DNA of 64,000 nt from positions 1,178,001 to 1,242,000 of the forward strand of contig JAACJM010000006.1 in assembly GCA_013368315.1 (NCBI GenBank), in the 5' to 3' direction. This document shows, one piece after another, positions 35,450 through 46,725 of the stretch. This DNA comes from Tetrapyrgos nigripes (taxonomy: Eukaryota > Basidiomycota > Agaricomycetes > Agaricales > Campanellaceae). The position numbers and the translations under genes are program-made. The notes under the pieces were generated by a model. It was not told the DNA's origin. It was given only the letters and a program-made list of their open reading frames with translations, and searched no databases. Position 1 is the stretch's first letter; each line of letters begins with the position of its first letter.

Positions 35450-35731
35450 GTACGCATAAGAAATTTCATAAAACAAATACAACAGTTGTTGGAACTGTAA
35501 CTGGAGCCACTTTGATGATGTTACCTGTAGTTGCAAAAATGCCGTGGAAAGCGGTCAGTTCACTTGTTGGCTCGCGTAGTAGTGCTCTCAGGTTTATTCG
35601 GAGCCTTTTAGGCCTGTTTTACGACCACTCAGAAGTACGCATAAGGAATTTCATAAAACAAATACAACAGTTGTTGGAACTGTAACTGGAACCACTTTGA
35701 TGATGTTACCTGTAGTTGCAAAAATGCCGTG
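35450..35731 (+). repeat. A-B-A repeat: ~97-bp direct repeats flanking an ~85-bp unit
   Basis: Unit A ('gtacgcataaga/gaatttcataaaacaaatac ... gcaaaaatgccgtg') occurs at about 35450-35546 and 35635-35731 with two differences. Between them lies unit B ('gaaagcggtcagttcacttgtt ... ttacgaccact'). B occurs alone at 37298-37383. Confidence 0.8.
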
Positions 35732-38283
35732 AAGGAGGAGGAGGAGTGTATTACCCGGGCTGGGACCAAGAACTGATACGCTGGGGGTCCGGGAGGCAAC
35801 CCGATGTAGCTACTGTACATAATACTAATAGGTACATCATTGTCCCGGGATCAACCACTTCCAGGGAGGACGAGCTCATAGTACGTTTAAACTGCTGTAG
35901 ATCCATCTGGTCATGGCGACCGCCAAGATACCTGAAAAGGTATGCTATGTAATACAGTAATCGGTGACATCTTTTAGCGGCGATATTCGAGTGGCACAAA
36001 TAATGTAATTTTCTCAAAGACTAGGGTGAGAGAGCCAACACGAAGCTATTGCGTGTGTCTCGAGCAGAGGAAGGAGAGATAGGTAACGGGGATAGTAATG
36101 GGGAGGCTGTAGTAATGTATATCTTAACACCACGCAGGGCAGATCGGACGGTACTATTCGTGACCTAGAAGTGATATGGACCCTAGAAATGATAGATTCT
36201 GAAGAAATCTGTTCATATCTTCGTTCCTCCCCCATCTCCCTTCATAGAACTTATACAGTAGATATCTTGATACATTATCTGGATGTATATGTAACCAGAT
36301 TTACCAGATCTTCACCGAGACGTTTGCCATGGGCTGAAAACGACGGAAAAACTGCATTTCCGCGAGCGTGACAGAAGTGAAAAAATTTAGAACGCAGTAT
36401 TCCTTTGAGGAAAATATTCAAGGCTTGTTCTAGTACACTATGGTGGGCATTTGTATCTTTATGACTACTTTTTATGGTCAAATCTAAAGAGTTTTGAGTA
36501 CCTACTCAGCGAACGAGTCAAAATCTCAAATTTCTCGGCATGAAGCATTTCAAACTCCGCTCGACGCGTCTCGTTTCTTTTCTTCGCCGCCGTCAACCTG
36601 CTGCACCTTCACCCTTCACTGAGGTGGGCAGGGCCCAGCTCGGCCACAGAAATGACAGTAATTAACTACAGTAGAATGCAATAAGAGTCGTTGTATCAGT
36701 CTTTTCATGCATTTGCGACCTCAATTTAGGAGATGAGAGGCTCAGCACATCGGCAAATCTTTGACGCGGCGATGTGTCACACCTGTGACATATATCACTT
36801 CCCCGCCAATACGCCGTCACAAAACGTCCCTCATCGGCCCTCCACGGCTTGTATCCACATCCTTCGGAAAACCCTCTAAGTTTGATAAACTGAAGGTTTA
36901 TATCATAGAATCGAGTTGTGTAAATTTTCTCGGACAACAGTACAGATTTGCGAAAGTTTTAATTCATTGACATTTTTCCTATCACTTCTAGGTTACGAAT
37001 AGTATGCGTGTATTGAGAGGGGGGTCTAGCGCAAAGGTATTCGTGAGAACTGCGTGACAGTCACGCAGTAACTCGCGGAACGAGGAGAAATTTTTGAGCT
37101 CGTCGTTGTAGACGGCGTAGAAGTCGTTATTTCGACTTTGAGAATACAAGACTCGGTCACAGGGCGAGCTTGAAGTGTATATAGTGTGTTGTCCAACTTT
37201 TCTGGAGAATGGACGGTATGAATAGGTTGGATTGGAGTTTTGCAATTTGGATGATGGTGGTAAGGGCGGCAGGAAAAGGGTTAACTTGGAAGAGCGTGGA
37301 AAGCGGTCAGTTCACTTGTTGACTCGCGTAGTAGTGCTCTCAGATTTATTCGGAGCCTTTTAGGCCTGTTTTACGACCACTTCTCATGTTAAAGTTCTAC
37401 AAACGCTGTTTTTGACTTGAAACTCATACTAGTTCCATGCGACCGTGGAGTGGGAGAGTGAATCTACTCCAGTCTTACTTGGTTTTGACACTGAAGGGCA
37501 CTAAGTATCAGTAAAGAGGAGTTATCGGTACGGAGCCATGCCCTCTAAGCCTGAAAATTAAAGCCTCATCTCAATTACATATATACATAGATGCTCAACT
37601 AACATCAAAAAAGAAAAACGTTAGGCTATTATCATGCTTCTCTGGAACTACGCACACCTCATCATGGTCCTCCAGAAACCAGGATTAAGTTCCATGACTG
37701 ACGGATAGGTGTGATGGGTATTGCCCATTCAAATAGCCATAATAGCAGAATACGACACTGATTCTGAGGATTATACGTGATGGGAAGGGAAGGGGAAAGC
37801 AGAGGAGGAAGAAAGGTCCACATGAATATGAGAGGCCTTGCAACACCACGCAACGCTACACAACACAACACCTTAAGAAACTCACAGCGTGGTGCACCGT
37901 GCTGCATCCGGCCGGCGTCAGTTTAGTGTCATCGGTGTCGTGCCCTGTCGTTGGTGGGGATGGTGTCGTATCATGGCTCTACGAAGCGCGAAGGAAGAGG
38001 GAATGCGACAATGGGACTAGAGAGGGAAGGGGACACTGGAAACCATGGAAGATTAAAATTGGTACTGGATCCTAGACTTGCGACCTACCCATACCACCGC
38101 ACCTCGGCCTCCCCCAACTCCCTTCCCATACTCGTCCCCACACCCTCTCATGTCCTAGTCTTCGCGTACCCGGCCCATAATAGTCCAGATCCAATTCCAA
38201 CACAACACCAACGTCAGCACGAAATAACGACCACGACACGACCGCGCAACACCAACACCTTTCCCCACTACCCTCCTGTAAAC
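35732..38283. other. 2.5-kb gene-poor stretch
   Basis: Only short, motif-free ORFs. The one notable item is the second copy of unit B at 37298-37383, which begins 'gtggaaagcggtcagttcacttg'. A 'gtgtcacacctgtgacat' inverted motif lies at 36774-36791. Confidence 0.45.
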
Positions 38284-38361
38284 ATATAGCTCCGAGGCCT
38301 ATGCCACTGCACTAAAGGCAGATTTATGAAGTAATACTACTTCATAAACTCGGAGCTATAT
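38284..38361. repeat. Nested inverted repeat
   Basis: The inner arms 38323-38333 (TTTATGAAGTA) and 38338-38348 (TACTTCATAAA) are perfect around a 4-nt spacer. The outer arms 38284-38296 (ATATAGCTCCGAG) and 38349-38361 (CTCGGAGCTATAT) are also perfect, but a 26-nt insert sits only on the left side between outer and inner arms. It could be a foldback remnant. Confidence 0.75.
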
Positions 38362-38984
38362 ATAGACACTACAGACACCCTGGGAACTCCACCTTGGAGG
38401 CCAGCGGGCCGCAGCGTTGTAAGCAGCATGCTTACACCTCCCTCCTTCAGCACTCTAGTCTTCAGTCTCCTTCCTCCAGCCTCCAGAGGAACACGACACG
38501 AACGACACTCGGACAAAGCCTTCAGGTCACCGCGTCCTCGTGTCTTGTTAAGTATATTTATATCGTCATTGAAGGGAAGGAAGACTTTGACAACCAAGTC
38601 TGGTTCTAGGTTCTGAGGAAGAAATCAGGTCGGCGTCGTTGGGTCGGTGTCAGCATCGTCTCCCGTGTCGTTATATTGGCAGTGTCAAGGAACTAGCAAG
38701 GGGATGGGCGAGGAGATGATGGTTGGGACACACGTCCTATCATATCATATCGTCAACGTATAACGTATAACATATATCCCGACACTAGCATTAGCACTAG
38801 AACCAGAACTAAAACTGGAACTAGAAGTGGAACCGAGGCCGAAGTCGAGGTATAAGCTTGGCTTGCTCATCTTGCTCGTTTGCCTTGCGTATCGGTTAGA
38901 CCCTGTATGTGGGCGAGTGTGCGTGCCTGTATGTCTATGCATGCATATACATATTACACGTCGTGTAAGGATGTCGTGTTTGTA

Positions 38985-39405
38985 TAATGGACTGGTTACT
39001 ATCATTATCTTCAAAGAATCTTGGCCCGAGTTACTCCTGGCTGCCTGACATACTTATATGACGAGTGCAGAGATGAAACCGGCATTTGGGGTTGAAGAAG
39101 TGAGAAGGAGCGATCTGGCCTGCAGATTGCTCTTACGCGAAATCGCTGACGCGTTTCGAGATTGGGTCATCCTGATTACGATACCACGTGTTCATTACCA
39201 AGCAAGATCCCGATCACTCCTTCCTCTTCGAGTATTCTGTTTCCCTCACCATCCAGACGATGACGGGAGTCCTGGGATTTCATGGGTCGGGCGTTTCCTT
39301 TTCAAGTAATTTCAGCTGAAGCGTCCTCAAGCCGTTGATCATAGAGATCACAGGCTTTGCTTGCAAATGCATATAAGTATTAGCCAGAAGTTTTAGGCTT
39401 CTGTC
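38985..39405 (+). repeat. 5' flank of pirin cassette copy 1
   Basis: Starts with a short antisense fragment of the C2H2 fusion gene ('tctt...agaatcttggcccgagtta'), then the common upstream DNA shared with 30758-30940, 45093-45527, 52521-52760 and 60405-60640. Conserved parts include 'aagcaagatcccgatcactcc', 'gggcgtttccttttcaagtaatttcagctgaa' and 'agtattagccagaagttt' close to the pirin start. This is likely the pirin promoter region. Confidence 0.75.
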
Positions 39406-40588
39406 ATGCCCTCTTCCTCATCATCATCACCTCGAACTGTAATAGGTTTTCTGGCTCTCATCGCTTTAGCTCCCGTCTATATAAGCCTCCTTGCTAAGGT
39501 CCTTGGCTGGTCATCATTCCCATTCGACAATCTGTCCTTCAACAACTTGAAGAACCTTACAAGAACTCTACCTAGTCTCAGGACAATTCCCATCTCGCTT
39601 CCGAGTATATCTTCCCTATCACCTTTATCGAGACCACTCTCCTCTACCACGACTACGATGTCCGACTCGTTCCAAATTACTCCCCGTCGAAGTGAAGAAC
39701 GTGGCCATGCCGACCATGAATGGTTGAAAACGTTCCATACTTTCTCTTTCGCTATGTACGTCTTCGGCTTTCTATCTCCTAGTACTCGGCACTAATCTGA
39801 ACCAACCATCTTTCATAGGTATCAAGAATCCGGACACGACCACTATGGTTGCCTCCGCGTCATCAACGAAGACCGTGTAGCCGCACATAACGGCTTTGGT
39901 ACACACTCACATAGGGAATTCGAGATCTTTTCATACGTTGTTGAGGGTGAATTGGAGCAGTACGTGTTCTTCCCCTTACTTCTTAACCTTTTTCGCTGAC
40001 TAATTACCCTTTGTCTTCTTCAGCAAAGACTCCATGGGCAACGCCGAAATCCTCTCCCGAGGCCACGTCCAACTCACCTCCGCCGGCACCGGTATCTCCC
40101 ACTCTGAAAAAGCCCACGGCACCAAACCCGTTCATTTCCTCCAAATCTGGTCAATACCCTCTACGCCCCGTCTCACACCGAAATACTTTACTCGGTTCTT
40201 CTCAGACGAGGAGAAAACGGATAAATGGGCGAGGGTAGTTGCGGCCGTTAGTGCAGAGGGTGTTAAGAATGATTTAAGAGACGGAAAAGGGTCTGATGGA
40301 CCTGCACCGGTACAGAGTCCGCTTACGCTTTATGCGAGTATTGTTGGGGAGGGGAAGAAGGTGACGCAGGAGATGACTGGGACCAAGGGATATTTCCATG
40401 TGATTATGACGAGTGGGTATAATGAGGGTAAAGCGCAAGGGGGTACAGTGAAGATTAGTGGAAGTGGAGGAGAGGTAACGTTGAGGGAAGGCGACGGTGC
40501 TTATTTACAAGTGAAGCCTGGAAGCGAGTTTGTGGTCGAGAATGTGGGTGATAGGAAGGCAGAGGTTTTGTTGTTTGATTTGGCGTAA
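39406..40588 (+). CDS. Pirin family protein, copy 1
   Basis: Exons 39406-39755, 39819-39959 and 40024-40588 sum to 1056 nt (351 residues). Pirin fold: 'RGHADHEWLKTFHTFSF', 'LRVINEDRV', metal ligands in GTHSHREFE (H-x-H) and in GISHSE (His and Glu), and 'GELEHKDSMGN'. The C-terminal cupin includes 'EVTLREGDGAYLQV' and ends 'AEVLLFDLA'. Pirins are Fe-binding bicupins, described as nuclear co-regulators or quercetinases. Unusual: ~80 N-terminal residues with a hydrophobic segment (TVIGFLALIALAPVYISLL) precede the normal pirin start. An internal ATG at 39658 would give the usual soluble form. A module gene follows on the same strand. Confidence 0.9.
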
Positions 40589-40599
40589 GATGCTGGGCT

Positions 40600-41290
40600 G
40601 ACAATGTGTCGAGGTTTTTCTACTTTTTCTGTATCAATAGCTAAACTTACCGTCGCCTGTTTTCGTTAATAAAAGGTCATCCAGATAATTCGCGATCATT
40701 GTGGGCTTCATCAATGTCAGTGAGCAGGCGATGTTAGGACAAGCGCTCGCATTGCTTGTTGGATCCACATCTGGGGCTTGCTTCATTCTGTCCCTTGACT
40801 GCGTCTACGTCACCTTCCCAGCGTCTATGTAGCTTCAATAGTGGGGGTGATGTTGGGGCAAGCGCTTGCACTGCTTGTTGGAGATCTGGCCGGGGTCCGC
40901 TTCATTTTGTCCCTTGACTGCGTCTACGTCACCTTCCCTGCGTCTAGCTTCAATAGCGGGCGTCCTAAGGCTTTAACGTTTGCACCCGCCGATGACCTTA
41001 CTGCAGAGGACTGTCGTGCTCTCGGCTTGCCTTCGTCCCAGACAAGTATGGTTTCCAGATCCTTGGAACTGCAACGATGACTCTTCAGCCTCAAATCGCT
41101 CTCGTGTCCAGGTATCTCGAAGGGATAAACGACTTTGCATTCGCTTTCTTGGCCTTGTCGTTTGACGGGCTGCTACCCGTGTGTCTTTTCCCCCGCAAAG
41201 TACTCTCACTGTGAATACTCGTGTGTTTCTGGTATGCTTTTGCCCAAATCTAGACGTCTAATTCTGGCCTGCACAGGATTAATAGCATAA
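40600..41290 (+). pseudogene. Conserved pirin 3' tail with ORF relics
   Basis: This DNA follows pirin copies 1, 2 and 3, and in part 4. Readable fragments such as 'LALLVG', 'ACFILSLDCVYVTFPAS', 'LTAEDC' and 'VLGTATMTLQPQIA' recur, but in different frames between copies. It is either a decayed small membrane-protein gene or a long 3' UTR. Copy 1 carries a private ~117-bp tandem duplication (about 40728-40842 and 40845-40960). Confidence 0.5.
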
Positions 41291-41489
41291 CCATCATGTG
41301 GTGAAAGCTGTTGTTATTTTTTCATAAAACGAGCCTATACAAAGCTCTATTTTGGTTGCTCGAGATGATTCGTTAAAATGCCTGGTACGCTGCCATTTCC
41401 TTCCAAATCCCACCACTCAAGTCCCCCACTATCGATCCCCCACTCTCTCGCACTCCTCTGCGCTTACTCAGCCAACCGAAACCCCGGCC

Positions 41490-43535
41490 ATGGGTAGAAT
41501 ATCTTGTCAAGACACCTATTCCGGTCAATTGTTCCATCATGGGCACGGCTGTGCGCTGTGGAACCCGGAGCCCAATAGGAACGGTATCAGCTCGCAAGAC
41601 CGTTGGAAAGGTATCTATGAAGAGGGGGTTAGAATAGGAGATGTAGGCTTGATCAGTGACTCCGGTGACTTTACAACCCTGTTCAATATCTTCAGACCAC
41701 CCGGCGATCTGGTTAACGAACCACATGGGGTTCCTCCTGGTTTCGAGCCTTTGGAGTTACGAGAGAATCTTTACCAGTTTTCAAATGGTCTTTATCATTT
41801 GGAGAATGCTAGGGTATCCAGCAAATATACGCAGGAGATTAAACTGGGTGCTGATGGGACCGTTCTGGCTCCGTATGTCCTCGTTCCTCTTTCGAGCTCG
41901 ATACCGAGACTGACAGATAGTCGATTTTGTGATACCCTTAGGGGGATACCAGTAACGCCTGGAATTGGTCTGGAATATCAATCCTCTCGCGAACAAGGCG
42001 CTGTCCTCATACTTCCTAAAGGCGCTTGTCGTGTAGATTATCGTGGTTTACGGCACATCCGCGACTACGCCACAAGGAACGCCGAATCTTGGTACAGGTA
42101 CCTCAACGACCAAGTCGGGATGGACGCCGACAACGGTTCTCTCTACGTCATCACAGGTTTCGACAGAACCAGCTGCTACGAAAACTTGTCTTTTAACAGT
42201 TCCTCCATAAACACTTCCATATCTTTCAAATTCTCCTGTCCCCTTCTACCCAACGGAGATTTCGGAAGCCTATCCCTTTCTTATAGCTCCTTACCCGAAC
42301 ATGAGCATTGGAAAAGAAGCTCAAACCCAGACCACACGCTTCATAATCTGTCCCCATTCATTCGAGGGTTTAAAATCATGATAAGGCGGAATTTTAGGTA
42401 CAAACCCACCATCAAAATTTTGGACTTGGTCAAGGCAGATCCTAAAGCATTGCTATACAAGGGTTCTATACCGAGTCTATCATCTAGTGGATCTGCTTCG
42501 TTATCCAGCAGCTCGAACTCGTTGACAGTCCGTTCACCTGCTCCCCCATCTACGTCATCCACTTCTGGTTCAAGTACCAGGTCAAGTCGACACAGCGACT
42601 CTCAATCTTCGTCCCAGTCGCCAAGGGCTCTCGACCTCTCACCGATCACGTCGTACTCTTCTCTAGCAGGAGATACAGACTCAGCGAGGTCTGGATCATT
42701 GAGCCCGAGGGGGTCTAGCATCTTTGACTCTGATTCCGACTCTGAATCTGGGATGCCAGGTTCTCAGGTATGAAGGTTTATTTATTCCGTAATTCGACAT
42801 TACATGCTGACAACGGCCGTACAGCTGCATCATCCATCCGATGTAATAAACGAGTACGTTCTGTATAAGGTATGTTGAGCATCGTTTTCCAAAGAACCCT
42901 TCGTCTTAGGTAGGAAGGGTTTTAGTGCCCAGACACCAATGTTGCTATCACTCATGATGACGAATGGGCATCAGTTTTGGAAGAGGTGAGCCTGAATGAC
43001 TATTGGCTATCGCATCACTCCTTACCTACATCCACTTCTAGTCGGACAGCCAGTTCCCAGATAAATCCACTTTAATCAGCCGAATGCTGGATAAATTCCC
43101 ATCCAAATTCGAGCAAAGTAAATCGATTCATTAGTTGATTTGTTTCCCCCAGGCTGATCATACGTGAAAGCAGATTCGAAGGATAATTTCGTACTGGGGA
43201 CGCTTATGTCTCCGACTTTGCGACGCATTGATCCTTGTCGTGCATCCACTCCCAGCAAAAGGAAATCACCGGAAACCCCTGCAATAACTACTGTGGCTCT
43301 TCCGCCAGACGATGAATCGAGTATGTCTCAACTGTTCAAACATCAATTCTCAGTGTAACCTATTTATCCAGCAGATGGCAAGACAAAAATGTTGTCCGGC
43401 CGGCTGGATGAACACCCATATGTCGATGATGCGAATGGGTTTGTCTCTTCCAAGAGACGCAAACTCAGCTCAGACAATATTTTGGTCATTGACGACACTC
43501 AGTCTTCGAGTAAGGCCATACCCGTCTATATCTAA
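41490..43535 (+). CDS. Module protein 1 (agaricomycete family of unknown function), 588 residues
   Basis: Exons 41490-42767, 42825-42869, 42926-42985, 43042-43117, 43174-43320 and 43375-43535 sum to 1767 nt, a clean frame. Features: 'HHGHGCALWNPEP', 'IGDVGLISDSGDFTTLFNI', 'GVPPGFEPLEL', 'LSPFIRGFKIMIRR', a long Ser-rich stretch, then 'HPSDVINEY' and 'THDDEWASVLEE', and C-terminal basic clusters TPSKRKSP and SSKRRKLSS that look like nuclear localisation signals. The same overall pattern is widespread in Agaricomycetes, without known function. The frame ends at TAA 43533-43535, where copy 2 reads on into a C2H2 protein. Fusion with the next gene would need a splice that I could not put in phase. 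Confidence 0.75.
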
Positions 43536-43583
43536 ACGTACTACGAGTAAGTGCGTTCGTGACTCAATGGACTTTGAAAACCA

Positions 43584-43781
43584 ACGCCTCTTCTCATTCT
43601 AGCCAGACTGACAGTGTGGTTGCTGGAGGGCCTCAGCATATGAACGGTGCAACGCAGCCAACCCAGTATACCATGGCAGGCGACGCCTCTTCTCATTCTA
43701 GCCAGACTGACAGTGTGGTTGCTGGAGGGCCTCAGCATATGAACGGTGCAACGCAGCCAACCCAGTATACCATGGCAGGCG
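43584..43781 (+). repeat. Exact 99-bp tandem duplication
   Basis: Two copies, 43584-43682 and 43683-43781, without differences that I can see. Each begins with 'acgcctcttctcattctag', which resembles a splice acceptor. It duplicates 33 codons of the C2H2 gene's N-terminal side. The identity points to a very recent event. Confidence 0.9.
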
Positions 43782-44703
43782 ACGAACTTTCAGTCTCTGG
43801 CGATGATCGATACTTGACGGTCCCCTACCATCCCTCTCAGTATGCTTTCCGACTGTTCAACGACACGACGCGGCTTCCTATGTATCCTCCCCGAAGCCTC
43901 CATCCACCCGGCTTCATGGCATACTGTGTGCCACCCACCATCGAACGCCCCCAACTTCAAGTAAGCGAGGACCAATCTTTTGACTCCCATCCCCATTCCA
44001 TATACTCTTTATCGCAGCATTGTGCAGTGCACCCGCCCACCACACCGCCTCTGGGTAGATATCTGCCTCCCCGGCCCTATCGTGAGGACATGCCAGCGCC
44101 AATTCCACTCCACTTGTTGACGCCTCCGTACGCAATGACCACTCTACATCCGCGTCCTGATATCCTTGACTTCCAAAGCCTTTCCCCCGAATATAATCAG
44201 TCCCAATCTTCTTTCAGTCCTCCAGCCTCATCTCCGGGATATAGTGGCTCTGAAACTGGTATTGGTAACCCAGCATGTGGCGATTTTGTGGGTAAAGGGG
44301 GCGTCTATTCGAACCGGGCCTCGAGCTCAGACGGCATGCCGTTCGTTTCATGGGCTACCAGAGACGCTGCTCGCCCACACCTGGATGGAGCAAGTTGTAC
44401 CGGGATTGCGAAAAAGATAGTCGCATCTCCAGCAAACGAAAGGGCCGCGAGAAACCGGCGATTGGGCAAGAATAAGAAGTCATATACCTGTGATCTCTGC
44501 TCTAGGAGTTTCACCGCCAAGCACAATTTGACGCGTAGGTGGACATTACTATAATTCGCAGTTAAATACTGACTGAAAATTTTTTTCTAGACCATACGAA
44601 TTCACATTTTGGAATACGAAATTTCCAATGTGAGGACTGCGAACGTACTTTTGTGACGAAGCATGTCTTGAAGAGGCACTGGATCAGTTGCAAGAAGAAG
44701 TGA
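43640..44703 (+). CDS. C2H2 zinc-finger protein 1
   Basis: Exons 43640-44534 and 44591-44703 sum to 1008 nt (335 residues from the first in-frame ATG, which lies inside the tandem duplication, so the true start is uncertain). The N-terminal 270 residues are Pro/Ser/His-rich. Two adjacent fingers end the protein: C-DL-C-x12-H-x3-H, split by the intron, and C-ED-C-x12-H-x3-C, with Cys as last ligand. A basic SPANERAARNRRLGKNKK run precedes them. By family it is a sequence-specific DNA-binding protein. The fingers closely resemble those of the fusion protein at 47.6 kb (HFGIRNF/HYGIRNF linker), but the disordered part differs strongly. Confidence 0.78.
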
Positions 44704-45092
44704 CCGGATTGATACAGACAATTTTTTTGGGTGTTTTGCGAGCAGATCTTTAAATGATTGGGCCACTTCCGCTTCGTCCATCGTTCAGTGAAGCGTCCAT
44801 TATTTTCGAGTACTGTGGTAGGGCCATGTGCCTACCGGTTTAACTTATGGCCTATAGAAGGACGGCTGTCAATATATTCAGACCCCTTATCTCAGGCGGC
44901 GCCAAAGGCGCCTCTTTTTTTGCTAAACTGGATTTTTAGCTAAACTGGGCCAAGGCCAGCCCAATTTTTTGTAAAATTTTCCAAAAATTTTCTCGGACAG
45001 GCCGCCAGTCCAACTGTCGGAAACGGTCAGAAAGGGTTACTAATACAAGGAGGTGTGAATGCGATTGTTGACGCTATTCTGCTGGAACCTAT
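44704..45092. other. Junction between cassettes 1 and 2
   Basis: No gene. A short GC palindrome (ggcgccaaaggcgcc, about 44900-44914) is followed by T8 and CTAA. The following 'ctaaactgg' phrase is repeated nearby. Confidence 0.4.
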
Positions 45093-45527
45093 TATGACGA
45101 GTGCAGAGATGAAACCGGCATTTGGGATTGAAGAAGTTAGGAGAAGTGTTGTAAGGAGCTGCTTTCAGACGTAGCTAACTGGCTCTTGGTACGATCTACA
45201 AGTAGTCATTGCATTCACTGTCACTGCAGAAAACTTTTTGCTCTTACGCGAAATCGCTGACGCGCTTCAAGATTGCTTCATCCTGATTACGATGCCACGT
45301 GTTCATTACCAAGCAAGATCCCGATCACTCCTTCCTCTTCGAGTATTCTCTTTCCCTCACCATCCCAGACGATGACGGGAGTCCTGGGATTCCATGGGTC
45401 GGGCGTTTCCTTTTCAAGTAATTTCAGCTGAAGGCGGCGTTCCCAAGCGTCCGTTGATTATGGAGGTCACAGGCTTTGCTTGCAAATGCATACATATAAG
45501 TATTAGCCAGAAGTTTAGGCTTCTGTC
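45093..45527 (+). repeat. 5' flank of pirin cassette copy 2
   Basis: Shares the common pirin upstream DNA, including 'gagtgcagagatgaaaccggcattt' and the stretch near the ATG. Unlike copy 1 it retains the 'aaggagctgctttcagacgtag' segment seen in the orphan fragment at 30.8 kb. Confidence 0.75.
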
Positions 45528-46725
45528 ATGCCCTCTTCCTCATCATCATCATCACCTCGAACTGTAATAGGTTTTCTGGTTCTCATCGCTTTAGCTTCCG
45601 TCTATATAAGCCTCCTTGCTAACGTCCTTGGCTGGTCATCATTCCCATTCGACAATCTGTCCTTCAACAACTTGAAGAACCTTACAAGAACTCTACCTAG
45701 TCTCAGGACAATTCCCATCTTGCTTCCGAGTATATCTTCCCTATCACCTTTATCGAGACCACTCTCCTCTACCACGACTACGATGTCCGACTCGTTCCAA
45801 ATTGCTCCCCGTCGAAGTGAAGAACGTGGCCATGCCGACCATGAATGGTTGAAAACGTTCCATACTTTCTCTTTCGCTATGTACGTCTTCGGCTTTCTAT
45901 CTCCTAGTACTCGGCACTAATCTGAACCAACCATCTTTCATAGGTATCAAGAATCCGGACACGACCACTATGGTTGCCTCCGCGTCATCAACGAAGACCG
46001 TGTAGCCGCACATAACGGCTTTGGTACACACTCACATAGGGAATTCGAGATCTTTTCATACGTTGTTGAGGGTGAATTGGAGCAGTACGTGTTCTTCCCC
46101 TTACTTCTTAACCTTTTTCGCTGACTAATTACCCTTTGTCTTCTTCAGCAAAGACTCCATGGGCAACACCGAAATCCTCTCCCGAGGCCACGTCCAACTC
46201 ACCTCTGCCGGTACCGGTATCTCCCACTCTGAAAAAGCCCACGGCACCAAACCCGTTCATTTCCTCCAAATCTGGTCAATACCCTCTACGCCCCGTCTCA
46301 CACCGAAATACTTTACTCGGTTCTTTTCAGACGAGGAGAAAACGGATAAATGGGTGAGGGTAGTTGCGCCTGTTAGTGCAGAGGGTGTTAAGAAGGATTT
46401 GAGAGACGGAAAAGGGTCTGATGGGGATGGGGATGGACCTGCGCCGGTACAGAGTCCGCTTACGCTTTATGCGAGTATTGTTGGAGAGGGGAAGAAGGTG
46501 ACGCAGGAGATGACTGGGACCAAGGGATATTTCCATGTGATTATGACGAGTGGGTATAATGAGGGTAAAGCGCAAGGTGGTACGGTGAAGATTAGCGGAA
46601 GTGGAGGAGAGGTAACGTTGAGAGAAGGCGACGGTGCTTATTTACAAGTGAAGCCTGGAAGCGAGTTTGTGGTCGAGAATGTGGGTGACAGGAAGGCGGA
46701 GGTTTTGTTGTTTGATTTGGCGTAA
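45528..46725 (+). CDS. Pirin family protein, copy 2
   Basis: Exons 45528-45880, 45944-46084 and 46149-46725 sum to 1071 nt (356 residues). Nearly identical to copy 1. It has one more Ser in the N-terminal Ser run and a 4-residue 'GDGD' insertion in the acidic linker near 46425-46437. Metal ligands (H-x-H and H-S-E) and all splice sites are intact. No module gene follows: the cassette is cut about 430 bp downstream and runs into the 3' side of the oppositely oriented fusion gene. Confidence 0.9.

Noticed and set aside
41352..44703. Module gene 1 and C2H2 gene 1 as a single fused gene, like the 47.6-50.6 kb gene
   Set aside because: The module frame ends at TAA 43533, and none of the good acceptor sites before the C2H2 part keeps the phase. 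Kept as two genes until transcripts are seen.
44898..44930. Hairpin GGCGCC-AAA-GGCGCC followed by T-run and CTAA, like a Helitron 3' end
   Set aside because: The base after CTAA is A, not the T expected at a Helitron insertion site, and no Rep/helicase or 5' TC end was found.
44898..44930. Same hairpin as a Rho-independent terminator
   Set aside because: The genes are eukaryotic and intron-rich, so bacterial terminators do not apply.
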